A stretch of DNA of 64,000 bases from Desmodus rotundus (GCF_022682495.2 NC_071396.1:18969735-19033734); one strand, 5' to 3'. Shown: positions 24,433 through 36,029, counted from the first letter of the stretch. Notes: generated by a model from the letters alone, not told the origin. A program made the numbers and translations.

Positions 24433-26645
24433 CTGCAGAGAAACAAGCGCGAGAGTCTCCTTTAATGTGGAAGCTCAGGGGTGACCTCGGGTAATGGTCT
24501 CCACGCAGGCGCGAGCTACCGTTGTCAGTGGAGAGTGAGTAGGGGTGGATCAGACTGCACGAGAAAGGGGTTAAGACAAACTTTTTCTTTAAGCCATGAT
24601 TTGGAACAGTTTATTTATAAATATCTACAAATACCCAGAGTTACCAACAACGACAAATCACGCGGACAGGACATGAGCAACCCTCCTGCACAGTGGACTT
24701 GACTGGAACTTCGAGCAGGAATGATTTAGCTTGGGCTTCTGCTTCATCGCTATTTCCTGCTCCTCTGCGACCCATCTTTACCACATTAAAATATTAAGCA
24801 CCTGCAAGTGGCTCACGCGAGTCAAAAACACTCACGGAATCTTTATCAGACAAAAAGTTAAAGAAGTTAATGAGGAAATGTAGGAAACGGAACAGCTAGA
24901 TCTTATGAGTTTGGACAGATTAGAAAAAGCTCCCCCTTTCTGAAATGCTTTACAAAACATCTGTCAGAAACCTGTCTTAATAAGTGACCGTATCTATAAC
25001 ACTATTTTAATAAACCACCGTATCTGCTTGAGTGGGACCCTGGGCTGGGCAGCGTGTGGCCTGCCGAACCCTATGTGGCAGCCTCAGCCCACCAAGGGGC
25101 GGCTTCCACATTCTCCCCAGTCCTCACTGAGCACACACCATACCCCGGGCCCCAGGCCACCACTGGAGACCCAAACCAGCAGACCAGGGCACTTGGTTGA
25201 GATCATCTGTGTTAGGCAAAGGTCTGCCATCTGAGTGGGGCCTTTCCGTGATGATGCCAAAGGAGGGTGGTGTGAAGGGAACTGTGTGTTTCATGACAGC
25301 CTACTGTCACTGGGGAGATTGAGAGGGTGACCCAATGAGTGGGGCGAATGGGGAGGGCGTAGCCGGTACCCTCCCCCGGGACAGGGACAGTGGTCTGCAG
25401 CTTCATGACCAGAGGCCGGAGGTGGTGAAACCACACGCAGGAAGGCACAGAGGGCTAACCCCAGTCCCGTGTTCCCGCCCCAACCACGACCGTGACTGGT
25501 ACCTGGCACAGGAGCAGAGGGCTGAGGGAGCTCAGGGTCCCCTCAGGCTTGGACCAGGAGGTCATTGTTCCCACCCCAATGCACTAAAAGTTCTAGAGCT
25601 CACCCTCCAGTTTTCTATGGGGCCCTAAGGAGGGGCCAGGCCCCCAGTTTGGGCTGAAGTGGAATTCCTGCCAGCCCAGTAGAATACAGATTCAGATTGG
25701 GACTTAAATCAACATAAAGAAAACAAGAACAGACTGTGTTGTTGGCTGCACCCTGAGTTTACAGAACTGCTCGTGTCCACGGAACGGGCAACTTAATCAC
25801 AGCAGGAGCGCTTTGCCCAGCGCCAGAGAAACACACGGGACAGGACGAGCACAGGCCCCGCCTAAGGCACAGTAGGCAGGCGGGGGGACTCTGTGTGCTG
25901 CCACCAGCCAGGAGAAGGTGCTGGCAGGGAAAAGCACGAGGCCAAGGGAACAGCAAGGGCAAAGGCCTGGAGATGGGAAAGAACTTGACAATCAGGGTCC
26001 TTCAGACAGGTCCTGCCAGCCACACCTGCAGTCAGCTCCGCCCCCTGCCTCTCACCTTTGGGTTCTGGCTGGGCAGAGGGTGGGGGAGCCACCACCCAGC
26101 AGCCTCAGGCCCTTCTTCCCTCCTCCTATCACAGCCTCCTCTCAGCTGCTTCCTTTTCACTAAAGTGCACCTGGATGCTAACACTTTACAACACTCCCCG
26201 CTCCCCACCAGCGCTGCAGGACTGGAACAGGCATAAACAATGGAGTTTCAGGCCAGCGGCTGTGTAGCACTGGGGTGCTGGGGGGGAGACGGTTCTAAAT
26301 GACCCCGACAGCACCCTGGCAGCTATGCCCACTGTGTCCATGACAAACTAGTCCTGTTTCCTACACACGAATTAGCACGAGAGGCAGGAAAAAGAGAGAC
26401 ACAGGAGGAAAAGAGGGGAGACGGCTGCGAGGCAGAACTGCACCAAAGGCAGCAGAGAGGATGCGGCAGGATGGCTCTCAAACAGGGCAGCTAGCAGGAA
26501 GGCGCCCTGGGCTCGGGGTGGTGCCTGTGTCTCCCTGCATGCCACAGAGCCCTCGGTCCAGCTGGGGACAAGCCCAGCGGTGTGACCTCGGACAGCTCAC
26601 AGAAGTGTTTGCAGCCTCAGGCTCTTCCTCTGCAGGGTGGGGGTG

Positions 26646-26693
26646 CCCACACTCAGCGGATCACTGTCACCCACACTCAGCAGATCACCGTCA
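26646..26693 (+). repeat. Two-copy tandem repeat, 24-base unit
   Basis: CCCACACTCAGC followed by GGATCACTGTCA, then the same 24 bases again with two substitutions. Confidence 0.85.
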
Positions 26694-28100
26694 CTCTGGT
26701 CAGCTTCGGGAACCACCCGGTGGGATGAACTCCCAGTGCCCCTTGGAGCTGGCTGACCGAGCTCTATGACAGCTCAGCATGTCCCAGAGGGCTCTGAGCT
26801 GATCGGGAAGACACAGGTGGACGGCAGCAGGGTTTGGAGGTGCCCAGGCTCTTGCTCTGGGCTGAAATCTCCAGAATAAGTGGAGGCGCAGTTGGGAGTG
26901 TTGCAGAATTTAGGTTTTCTGTTTTTTGCAGCATGACGGCAAAGTGAGACGGCCATCAGGAAAGGCACGGTGTTTGGGTAGCAGAGGCTGCTACTGTATT
27001 ATCTTCACGCCTCCGGCTGAGTGGTCACTTGCCGCAGGGCTGACCCCAGCGTCTGAGGCTGGTCTGGAAGCAGGAAGTCCTAAAGTTTCCTGAGAGCTCT
27101 TGGAGCTGCTTGTTCACAATATTTTAAGTATAAAATCCAATAGTTTATTTAAAAGCTTTAAAATGTTTATTTTTACAGGCCCCAGGGAACGGGCTGAGCC
27201 CCCAGCCAATGCTGTGGTACCAGATGGGGCACGGGGTGCAGAAAAGCCTAAACAGAAAGGAGGCCCTGCACCCTCCGCGGTAAAGACCAGCAGCCCCAGC
27301 AGGTCCAGGGCCTCCCTCCGCCCCAAACTTGGAGTCGGGTTCATCCAGAGACTGTCAGGTCCTGGGGAAATTGATTCATGGAGCTAAAACTCGGGGCAGG
27401 TCGGAGGTCCCGGCCGTGGCGGAAAGCACTGGGGCGGGGTGGCGGTGGCGTCGCCGTGCGCCACTGGCATAGAAACACACCACAGACACGCATACGTGTT
27501 CTTGGTTAAGAAGCGTAAAAACTCTAAAGGGGCGTTTTTACACTAGCTTGTACATTTAACCTGTTTGCAAGTGTGCCCCTTAAGAGCCATGTGAGGGCCA
27601 AGTAGATAAAAAGAGCTGGATTTTTTATGGTGGGGGTAGGGAGAGACAGGTTCTTAGGTTATATGAAAAAAACCAAAACATTCTCAAAAATAAGCTATGG
27701 CAATTAAAAGTTTGGTCCTAGCCTAGATGTAGTAACAGAATGGAGAATCTAGAAGCAGTCCCAAATGTCTACAATAAAGAGAAAATAAAGAAACACGGCA
27801 CAGATCACCCCGGAGTAGCTGACAACTAACTGACGGAGGGACCTCGTTGCTGGCAGTGCGAGCGATATTTCATCCCCGTGAGCACCTTCTGGGGAGCTCC
27901 TTAAAGGCACGAGGGAAACCCACGGTGACCTGATGCCCTGAGCAGGGCGCCTGGCCTGGCTCTCAGAGGCCTTGGGTGACAGCAAGGAGGAGGGCTGCAC
28001 GGTCATTTGTTCTTCTGGGCATGGGGACCCTCATCTGAATGCTTGAGGACGGACAGAGAGCCTCCACATGCCTGTCCAGCTTTAAAAGTCTGTGAGTGAT

Positions 28101-28277
28101 GAGCCCTGGCCGGGCAGCTCCTCTGGCTGGTGTCGTCCCCATATGCCAAGGTTGTGGGCTGGATCTCCAGTCAGCGCACACACAGGAAGCAGCCAGTGGT
28201 GCATACATACATGAGTGGAACCACAAATCAATGTTTGTCTCTCTCAATCTCTCTCTTCCTCTCAAATGAATTTTTTT
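28101..28277 (+). mobile_element. VES SINE, diverged
   Basis: Head GAGCCCTGGCCGGGCAGCTC, a degraded B box, the CAATGTTTGTCTCTCTCAATC 3' section and flanking near-repeats (AAAGTCTGTGAGTG and AAAGTCCATGAGTG). It is more decayed than the copy at 8948. Confidence 0.85.
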
Positions 28278-28689
28278 GAAAGTCCATGAGTGGTAGTGCT
28301 GAGAAGTAATGGCCCCGTCGGTTAGAGGGTCACTACAGGGTAAGGAGCCCCTGTCACGGCAGTTACTCACTGCTCAGGAGTATATCCACCTGCCTCATCG
28401 ATGACAAGGAGAGCTCCCGCCAACCTAGCTCTCACCCACCTGGCACCCACCTGTGCTGCATGGCTTGCACACAGTCTCGGTTCATCCTTAGGGGGACCCT
28501 GAGAAAGGCACAAGTGGACCCCTTGTTACCAACTGAGTGCCCAAGGTCAGGCGGTAGTGGAAGAGCCAGAATGTGGATCTGGGACCCTCTGCCTGTGTCC
28601 CACTGCAGTCAGGATTCATGCAGACCGCCTGGCAGGCTCTCCTGCGGACAATCTGCGTCCAAACATCCCTTCAGTGAGGGTACCAGCCA

Positions 28690-28840
28690 CGCTGGACTAG
28701 CGCCCTCTCTAATCCCCTTGTTCAGCTTGATTCATTCCGTAAAGACACTATTTCTAAATGAGGCCACGTTCTAAGGCACTGGGGGTTAGAATGCCAACAA
28801 AATTTGGTGGGGAGAACATACTTAACCCATAACAGTCCAC
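28690..28840 (-). mobile_element. MaLR-type LTR fragment
   Basis: CTAAATGAGGCCACGTTCTA, CACTGGGGGTTAGAATGCC and AACCCATAACAG give the reversed 5' part of a MaLR-type LTR. Confidence 0.6.
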
Positions 28841-31242
28841 TCTCTGGCCCCTCAAATTCATGTCCTTCCCACGTGTGAAATGCATTCATTCAACATCTCC
28901 CCACATCATCCCAGCATCAACCCTAAATCCACAATGTCCTCCACTGCCCATCCATCCACCCAAAGACCCAAACCCCATCGCCTGCAGGGTCAGAACCTCT
29001 CAGGGCTTTAGGAACTGCACGCACCCCTCTGCAGCCGCCCCAGGAGGAGGAATCCCGCGTGGCCAGCACCGGCTCTGCGGAGTTGTCCAGCCGCCACACC
29101 ATCAGGTTCTGACATCTGCCTCTGTTAGTGACCTTGGATAAAGGCCACTGGTTCCTCGAGCCACTCGCTCCAAGGAAGCTCAAAGGTCTGCTCTAGTGGA
29201 GTCTCACAGAGAAAAGAGAGGGGAACGGGCGAAAGTTCCCCAAATTCCCAGCGTCTTGATCCAAAGGTGGGGGAAGGGGCTCAAGTGCTTTCTAGTGAAG
29301 AATTAAAGGCGATTCTTTGACCTTGTGATTTCAGGGTTAATTTACCTCTCACATTATTCTTTTGTGTACGATAGTGTTTCTTTAGAGCCACAGCTGTTTG
29401 CATTACTGATTATAAGGACTTGGAGCACACTAACCAGGCTCAGGATTACAAAAGCTCTCCAGGCGGTGGACCGCCCTGGGCGGTGCTAACACCGAGGTAT
29501 TTATTTATCTTCTCTGTTTTCTTCACCAGCCCTCTGTCACCCTCAGACCTCACAGCTGGGGCTGAACGAGAGGAGTAACAGCCAGGGATCTAGCCAGGGG
29601 GCTCCTAACATTGCGTGCGCCAGTCACAGCAGCACAGGCAGGGGAGGAGGAGGGCAGAGCCGGAACTAAGGGTCACAGGAGGAGGTTCAGAGGAGGGGAG
29701 AGGGGAGAAGACTTGGCAAACACAGGCTTTAAGAACGGGAAAGAAATGAAGTGGGCACTGGAGAAACCCATGCAGAGGGGTGGGGAGGGGAGGGCGGGAG
29801 AGAGGAGGGGGCTGGGAGAGGAAAGGAAAACCACAGCCGTCCACCCTCCGCTGGATCTGGAGAACAGCGGGCTGGTCCACTTTCAAATGTGGGTGCTGCC
29901 GGCAGCGCTTCCCCTGGAGTCCTGCCCCTGCTCCCTGTGCTCAGGGGTGCGTGAGGGGGCCAGAGTGGCACCTCACATCCACCTGCACCCACAGCGGGGC
30001 TGGGAGGGGCGGTGAGAGCTGAGCTGTCCCCCAGGGGCTGTGCTGAGCTGGTCTCTAGAGCCAGGATGGGTGCGGAAGCGGGTGGGTGTTCCTGGCCCTG
30101 GGCGCTGAGCTCGCTGCAAGGATGCCAGACTTTCAAAGCCTCTGTCTTTGACTCCACTTCTGTACAATCACGAACCAGATTTCATTCCCATTGGACAGGC
30201 AATTCTGACCCCCTCCCTGCTGGCTTGCTGACTAGTGGTAGAGAGGGCCGCACTGCGACCAGCATTTCCTCCTCTGTGACCTCAGCAATCTCGTCAATTT
30301 TCTTAGTTAAAAAGCTGTTGATTACATCAAGCGCATAACAGCATAATAATACACACACACCTTTGTTACATGCATGTGGATATACAAACGTCTTTTTTAA
30401 CTTTACAAGGTAACCTCAGCTCACATATCTAACGGCGGGGGGTGGGAATGAGCTCCTCAGAGTTGGAAGCATGTGTGGTTACATTTTCTCTCTCATCACT
30501 CACTGAGGCAGCGAGTGGCTGGTCGCACTTACTCTGTGCTGTGTGCTGCGTAGGTGTGTCAGGTGTCTGCCCCGCAAAGCAGGTGTGCGCTTTGTCCAAG
30601 GGCACAGAGTCTGACAGGGAAGCGCGGCTGTGACCGTGCTCCAGAGGGAAGGTCCGGGGAGTGCAGAGTGTATAATGTGGGGTTTCACCTACGTGACTTT
30701 TGAGCTGAAACCTGAAGGAGGTAAGTGGCAGGGGGACGGGGGATGGGAGCCTTGCAAGCAGCAGGAAGGGCCTGTGCAAAGGCCGGGAGGCAGAAGGCAC
30801 GAAGGCACAAAACAGGAGGAGACAGCGCGGCCGCAGGGCAGAGAGAGCAGAACTTAACTGAAGGGCCAGGTAGAGACCGATGTGCAGAATATGGAAGCCA
30901 TGTGAGGACTGGGGATTTGCTGGAAATTCGCTGTGGGCTTCTAAGTGGAGAGAAATGACAGGATCTGAGTCGGTTTTAGAAGGTCATTCTTGGCCACCTT
31001 TCGGTGAAGGGGTTGGTAAAAGGCATGAGTGGGCGCAAAGCACCAGTTGGGAGATGAGTGTAGGAAATCAGATGAGGGAGGATAGAAACCTAGTGTGGGG
31101 TGGAGAAGTGAAAATGCCTTTCACCAAATTCCACATGTTGGCACCATCTGTGGCTTCATTACAGAAGTGGAAGGGGGACATGGGTATGCCCCGGAGGTGA
31201 CAGAAACTAAATGAGACAGTAGAGGGGATGTCATTTTTAAAT

Positions 31243-31304
31243 CTATTTCAAACTGATAAGAACAGATGCTACGTTTGATCTCAGCCAAAAGGCCAAGAAG
31301 CGAT
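31243..31304 (-). pseudogene. U2 snRNA pseudogene, 5' fragment
   Basis: On the minus strand the sequence begins ATCGCTTCTTGGCCTTTTGG and continues through the GATCAA and TGTTCTTATCAGTTT blocks of U2 snRNA. About 60 bases match the 5' end of the spliceosomal RNA with several substitutions, including one in the first stem. The match then stops: the Sm site and the 3' stem-loops are missing. This is the usual form of a truncated U2 retrocopy and it cannot make a working snRNA. Confidence 0.85.
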
Positions 31305-32272
31305 TTTCAATGTTTTAAATGGAGGAACCGTCATCTTATTGACAAATTCCAGAGGGGACATGGACATGAGGCCATCTCTCAGAGGCCTGAATGAGTTCCT
31401 CAGCATAACTGCAAGGGACAAGGACAGCTGTCCCTTAGAAGGCCTCTCCCCTCTTTGTAGGAGCCAAAAAGATTTCACTTCCAGGTGCTGCTTCTCAAAG
31501 TCAAGGAGACATTCCTTCCACAGACACCCTGGGGTCATCAGATTCTCCGCATGCCATCACGCCTCATGTGCTAGGATGTCCAAGTTCCCTGGTTCCATCC
31601 AGGTTGGGAGCCCCGGTTTGGCTGGGCCGAGGTGACTCTGAGACCATCACCGAATCTAGATTCTGCAGGGCTCTCACTGTTATCTCAGATCATATTAGTC
31701 ACCATGGTGGCCTCGTCACACCACTGACTCACGGAGGCTTTTTACACATTGTGGGAGGGAGCTGTGTTTGCCAGCACCACCCCCCTGGTGCCGGCTGATT
31801 GGGAGGGGGAGAGGCACAAGCAGATTTTCCATTTATCCCTATTCAGTGGATTCCTATCAAGATCTTTCTGAATTCCCCCAGCCATCATTCAAGGAGACCT
31901 GAGACCACAGTTGGCAGAGTCTGGCCTAACACCTCATGCGCCTTGTCAATTAGGTTCTCCGACCACAGGGTGAGAGCGTGGATGGGGAATGGGAGGGCTT
32001 CTCCCTGTCAGTCCTCTTCTGTTTTTCCAAACGACAGGCATGGGGGTGGGGTGGGGGCTATCCAGACAGTGTATTTTCCATCTCCCATGGATAAAATGTT
32101 TATTGCTCCCCACTTGGGGAAGAGTTTAGATCTTTCTTTAGAATGTCCAGGAAACTCTCCCAAACCCAGCATATCACCATGTCAGTCTGCAAAAACTGTC
32201 TCCTCCTAACAGCTCAAGCCACAACTTAACAATGGCACATTCAAGCTTGGTCCCTGCTCCAGCCCAAGAAGT

Positions 32273-32842
32273 ATTGGTTTAGCCAAAATGTCTGTTACAT
32301 TTTTTCCCATAAAATAAAAGACATGTTTTTCATTTTCACCATTAACTTTACTGATTTGGATATTTTGAGTATGTTGGCTATCTCTTGCTATTGACTTCTA
32401 GTGGGTAGAGGCCAGGGGCGCTGCTAAATATCTTCCAATGCATAAGACAGCCCCAGAGCAAAGAATTACTTGGCCAAAATGTCAATAGTACCAAGAAACG
32501 TCAAAAACCACTTTTGACACATTCGATCAGTTACATCACCTTCTCCATACACTGAACAAATCTTTTTTTGCGTTTCACTTGTGGTTTTTTTTACTTTTCT
32601 TGAAATAATAAATTATAATACACTGAAAATGTTGTATATCTTCTTCCATATTCAATATTAAATGACTGCACAAAAATTCACCAACTTTGACAAGTTTTTT
32701 TTAGAAACTGCACGCTGACATGACAGCTGTCACAATACAATCTAACAAAATTGTTTCGAATGAAGTTAAAGACACCTAAGTGCTACTAGCCATCCTACAA
32801 CAACAACAAAAAACCCTAATGGACTTTTTGGCCAAAGAGACT
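32273..32842 (+). mobile_element. Mariner-ended element carrying a MER20 segment (copy 1)
   Basis: The left end TTGGTTTAGCCAAAATGTCT and the right end (reverse complement TTTGGCCAAAAAGTCCATTA) form an imperfect mariner-type inverted repeat. At 32396-32495 lies a segment of the hAT element MER20 (CTAGTGGGTAGAGGCCAGGG ... GTCAATAGTACC). A second copy of the whole arrangement lies at 48574. No open transposase frame, so non-autonomous. Confidence 0.7.
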
Positions 32843-33621
32843 GGGAAACGCGCTTACCTAAGCAGTTATGGGCAGTTCTATATCTGGATATGCGGTCTCC
32901 AACCCACCCCCTCGCCTTTCCAACCTCCACAAAACTAGAAGAGCCTCCGCTCCCGGTGTCCACATTTCATTCATTTGCGTTCAGGACCTGCACTGCGCAT
33001 AGGCCACGTGACGGGGAAAGCAAGGGCAGAGAACTTCCTGGGCTGTAGGTAAGGCCTCAGGAGAGTTTTAAATTCAAGGGAGATTAGACAACAGTCCAGA
33101 CTCTGGCCTTTGGTACAAACACAATATTTTACAGCAAGGACAGGACTAGAGGCCCATCGAATCAAAGGCCCCACAGCTGGGGTCCTGGACCAGAACCGGG
33201 ATCTTGGTTTGGGGATGCCAGTTTATGAAATAGCTCGAGGGCCAATATCTGCAGCAAATTCACTTAACAGAAGTGAAGTGAGAAGCGGAGAAATGAGGCC
33301 TGTGAGAGGTAGGAAGAGAGAGCCCGGAGGAAAGGGGAATCCGCCCCTAGCGCTCCTCTCTGCCAGGGGTTGGAGGGACTTGTCCCAACCTGGCGGCGGA
33401 GTACAGAACAAAAGCACTGGGGAGCTGGGAAGCGGCGGGCGCGTCCGGGGCACGCGTGGGTGATGGGGATAGGGCTATGTGGGGACCTGGTGCCACTGTC
33501 CCCTGCCGGCCCCGCACGGACCCTGGTCGGACGGCTGTAGGGGGGGTCACGGAAAGCTTGGCCCCGACCCCCGCCGCGGCCAGGCAATTCCGGGTGAGCG
33601 CGCGGCGCTGTGCCGCTTTAC

Positions 33622-33652
33622 CTGCGCGCAGAAGATCGTCCGGAGAAGCCAT
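33622..33652 (-). CDS. EDARADD: EDARADD alternative first coding exon B (partial gene)
   Basis: Minus-strand exon encoding MASPDDLLRA plus one base, followed by a GTAAAG donor. The human short (B) isoform begins MASPDDPLRA, so only one of these ten residues differs. It ends in the same phase (1) as exon A, so either first exon can splice to the exon at 24374-24432. This exon lies inside a dense CpG island and about 150 bases downstream of a GGA/TCC trinucleotide tract. That points to a housekeeping-type promoter for this isoform, in contrast to exon A, which lies 1.2 kb further upstream outside the island. A longer open frame runs through the donor, but that reading is intronic. Identification rests on the N-terminal match, the donor and the phase. 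Confidence 0.9.
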
Positions 33653-33802
33653 GAGAGCGAGTGGGGAGACGAGCGCCGCAGCGGGGCTGGTGGCCTCCGG
33701 CCAGGAGGGAGCGCGCGGCTGGGACGGGGAGCCCTGCGGTGCAGACGCGCGGAGCTCACGCCGCAGCCCAGCGCCCCTCCTCCAGCTCCCGCCCCATCCC
33801 TG

Positions 33803-33839
33803 CTCCTCCTCCTCCTCCTTCTCCTCCTCCTCCTCCTCT
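33803..33839. repeat. TCC/GGA trinucleotide tract in EDARADD B 5' region
   Basis: A nearly pure run of TCC units (one TTC interruption) on the plus strand, which reads as GGA on the EDARADD strand. It begins about 150 bases upstream of the isoform B start codon, so it is in the 5' UTR or core promoter. Purine-rich GGA tracts can form unusual structures and tend to vary in length. Confidence 0.9.
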
Positions 33840-34442
33840 CGGCTCTCCGCTGCCTCTCCTCGCGCTCACTTCCTGCTCCGGCCACTAGCGGAGCCACTTC
33901 TCTGCTCGTCCTTGTCTCTCCAGCAGCAGGCGGGGCCGGGCGCTGGGAAGGGCCCGGGGCCAATGTGTTCCAGCCCGTCATCCCTTCTGGCCGCGCCCAG
34001 GTCCCGGGACCGGTCCCCCGAGCGCGCTCGGTGGCTGCCCGGGTGGGCTGCGGAGGCATCATCCTTAAACCCGCACCTCCGCGGGTGCTCGCTCTCCGCC
34101 GCCACAGCGGGAGCGCAGGCCCGGGCGGAGACGCCCGCGGGCGATCGCGGCAGAACCGCGTCTTGATCTTGGAGCAGACTAAGCCGCTGAGGACGGCGCA
34201 CGCTAGTACCTTCTGTCTGGATTTCTCTGGCATTAGTTGCTGTGACCTCCAGGGCAAGCGCTGCACAGACAGCGGGAAGGCCACTCCACCACACCCCCAG
34301 GGCCCCTGCAGAAAAAGAGCTGCGGTCTCTCGAAAATACTGACTTGGTTCTTAAAAACAACCACTAGGTTTTAATTTAAAGAGATTTTTATACCGATTCA
34401 ATCTCTTACGTGAGCACAGAGTGGCACTGTTTACTCAGGATG

Positions 34443-34571
34443 TACAGGGTGGGACAAAAGTAGGTTCACAGTTGTTTGTATGGAAAATAATACAATAATT
34501 AATAAATAAATAATACAAGAATAAACTTCGGTGCACTCACAACTATAAACCTACCTTTGGCCCACCTTGTA
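34443..34571. mobile_element. Mariner-type MITE with TA duplications
   Basis: Terminal inverted repeats of about 31 bases (left begins CAGGGTGGGACAAAAGTAGG, right reverse complement begins CAAGGTGGGCCAAAGGTAGG; about 26 of 31 match). They flank an AT-rich core and the whole is bounded by TA on both sides, the Tc1/mariner target duplication. Total about 125 bases, non-coding. It lies between EDARADD first exons A and B. Confidence 0.85.
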
Positions 34572-34831
34572 TTTAAAATCGTTCTGCTTTAACTAAACCT
34601 AGCATCAATCACAAACCTATTATACAAAGGCAATGAGCAACTTGAATTTAAAGGAAATCTCTTAATGGTTTTTAAATAATCTATGTCTGCCTTCTTGCCT
34701 AAAACTAGAAAAACAGGAACTGGTTTGAAAGAGATAAGGTAAGAGCTTAGAGCTTTTAGTGTACCAAGGAGACGCCTCTAGCTAAAAACTCAGCTCTGAA
34801 AAGTGCAGGAAAGCAGCAAATGCCTACTTAC

Positions 34832-34895
34832 CGTCTCCACCGCCAGGGCCTTGCTGTGCGCCTCTCTTCACCTGTTTGGTGGTCCTGAGGCCCAT
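34832..34895 (-). CDS. EDARADD: EDARADD alternative first coding exon A (partial gene)
   Basis: Read on the minus strand, this exon starts with ATG in the context GCCATGG. It encodes 21 residues beginning MGLRTTKQ, plus one base of the next codon, then a GTAAGT donor directly below 34832. The MGLRTTKQ start is the one I know for the long (A) isoform of mammalian EDARADD, the cytoplasmic adaptor that links the ectodysplasin receptor EDAR to TRAF/NF-kB signalling in hair, tooth and sweat gland development. The rest (VKRGAQQGPGGGD) differs clearly from the human version, so this N-terminal tail evolves fast. The exon ends in phase 1 and joins in frame to the exon at 24374-24432. It is not in a CpG island, which suggests a tissue-restricted promoter or an internal exon: a CAG acceptor-like site lies at 34922-34924. 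The ATG was chosen because it matches the family start. Confidence 0.9.
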
Positions 34896-35404
34896 GGCAG
34901 GCTCCAGACTGGCTTTATTGTCTGGAATGGGCCATGAAGTCACAAGACACTGAGAGCAGAGTCCGGCTGCTGCGTGTGCAAGGAGAGAAAGACCTTCCTG
35001 ATGAAGGCTCTGTGGGAAATTTGTGGGTGGGAGGATAAACTTCCTTTTGGTCCGCCCTCTGATAAGAAGGGAAATTTTTTTAAGGTTATTTTTTTCTTAC
35101 AATCAGTCCACTTTGAGGGTGCGTTTGTGGTTCTTTCTGTACTTCTCTCAACAATGGAATTATTTCTGAGGTCGGTTATCAGGAACCACCCATCGAGCTG
35201 GGCGATGGGTGAGCAGCGCAGCCCCAGCGACCCGAGCACTGCTGGCAAGCTGGCTTGCTTAGCAAAGCCTTGTATGGAGCCGCTCATCTTCCCACCATTC
35301 CCGTTCTTCAGGACAGCAAATGAAGACGAGTGGCAGAGAAGCATCTCAAGGTCAATTGTTTTTTAATCCTCACTGAGGACGTGCTAATTGACTTGAGAGG
35401 GAAG

Positions 35405-35555
35405 AGAAAGGTAGATGTGAGAGAGAGAGAGAGAGAGAGGGCACATGCCCAGACCAGGAACTGAAACAGAAACCTAGGCATGTTCCCCTACTGGAAATCA
35501 AAACTGCGACCTTTCAATCCACAAGATAGTGCTCCACACCAGCAGCAAGGCAAGG
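35405..35555 (-). mobile_element. VES SINE, old and degraded
   Basis: A reversed SINE is recognisable from the GA-rich 3' section (a GA run at 35419-35439), GGCACATGCCCAGACCAGGA and a worn head (CACACCAGCAGCAAGG). The B-box region is mutated. Confidence 0.7.
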
Positions 35556-35586
35556 TTAATTTTTTTAAAGGAAGATTGGCTACGTA

Positions 35587-35702
35587 GTATATATATGTAT
35601 AATGTTTATATATAATATATTAATATCACATTATATAATATATTAATATCTATATATAACATTAATATATTATATATACACTATATGTATTATATATATT
35701 TC
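35587..35702. repeat. AT-rich (TA)n-like region
   Basis: Over 100 bases of almost pure A and T with TATATA, ATATTAATAT and similar palindromic units. Confidence 0.9.
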
Positions 35703-36029
35703 CCTTACATCCCATTTCATTGTATCTCCTTTCTTGTGAATGGCAACCATATCCAATTACCTTTGTTTTTCCTATGGGCTGGGTGAACTATAAAGTATAA
35801 TTCAAATGGAAGCTATTAATGTCACAATTGACAAGAAAAAAAAGTAGTTTAACAACAATTCTTATGCACTGGAGTTCCCAAAGCATTCTGACACAATCTA
35901 TTTGCTGTAACATTACCCCTCTGCTCTTGCCGGTATTGCTGCCCAAAGAGTGTTTTAAAACAAACACTCATTAAAATGGGCATTTTCAACGTTTCCTAAT
36001 AGCTCCTAAATATGCATGCATCTTGCAAT

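Larger units (their letters stand above)
24433..33621. other. EDARADD intron between exon B and exon 2
   Basis: Non-coding. It contains a VES SINE (28101-28277), a MaLR LTR fragment (28690-28840, minus), a U2 snRNA pseudogene (31243-31304), and a mariner/MER20 composite (32273-32842). Segments 25900-26000 and 30640-30990 resemble each other weakly (a tract like GGGCAAAGGCC followed by a purine-rich tail) and are probably old interspersed repeats of a family I cannot name. Confidence 0.7.
33380..34180 (-). promoter_or_regulatory. CpG island promoter of EDARADD isoform B
   Basis: This is the densest CpG stretch in the left half of the window, with many GC boxes (GGGCGG/CCGCCC-like runs). It surrounds EDARADD exon B (33622-33652), and most of it lies upstream of that ATG on the minus strand. 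Several long open frames on both strands here are products of high GC content and are not proposed as genes. I see no convincing TATA box, so dispersed initiation is likely, but the exact transcription start cannot be read from sequence alone. Confidence 0.8.
33653..34831. other. DNA between EDARADD first exons A and B
   Basis: The lower half is the isoform B CpG island and probable 5' UTR. The upper half is AT-rich and holds a small mariner-type MITE (34443-34571). The abrupt change from CpG-rich to AT-rich DNA occurs near 34350. Confidence 0.75.

Noticed and set aside
33456..34360. Very long open frames (over 200 codons) on both strands around the CpG island
   Set aside because: Stop codons are rare in such GC-rich DNA. 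The frames overlap each other, run through trinucleotide repeats and match nothing I know, whereas EDARADD exon B explains the locus.
35419..35702. CRISPR-like or origin-like repeat array
   Set aside because: It is a GA run in a SINE followed by an AT-rich microsatellite, with no regular repeat-spacer pattern, in a mammalian genome.
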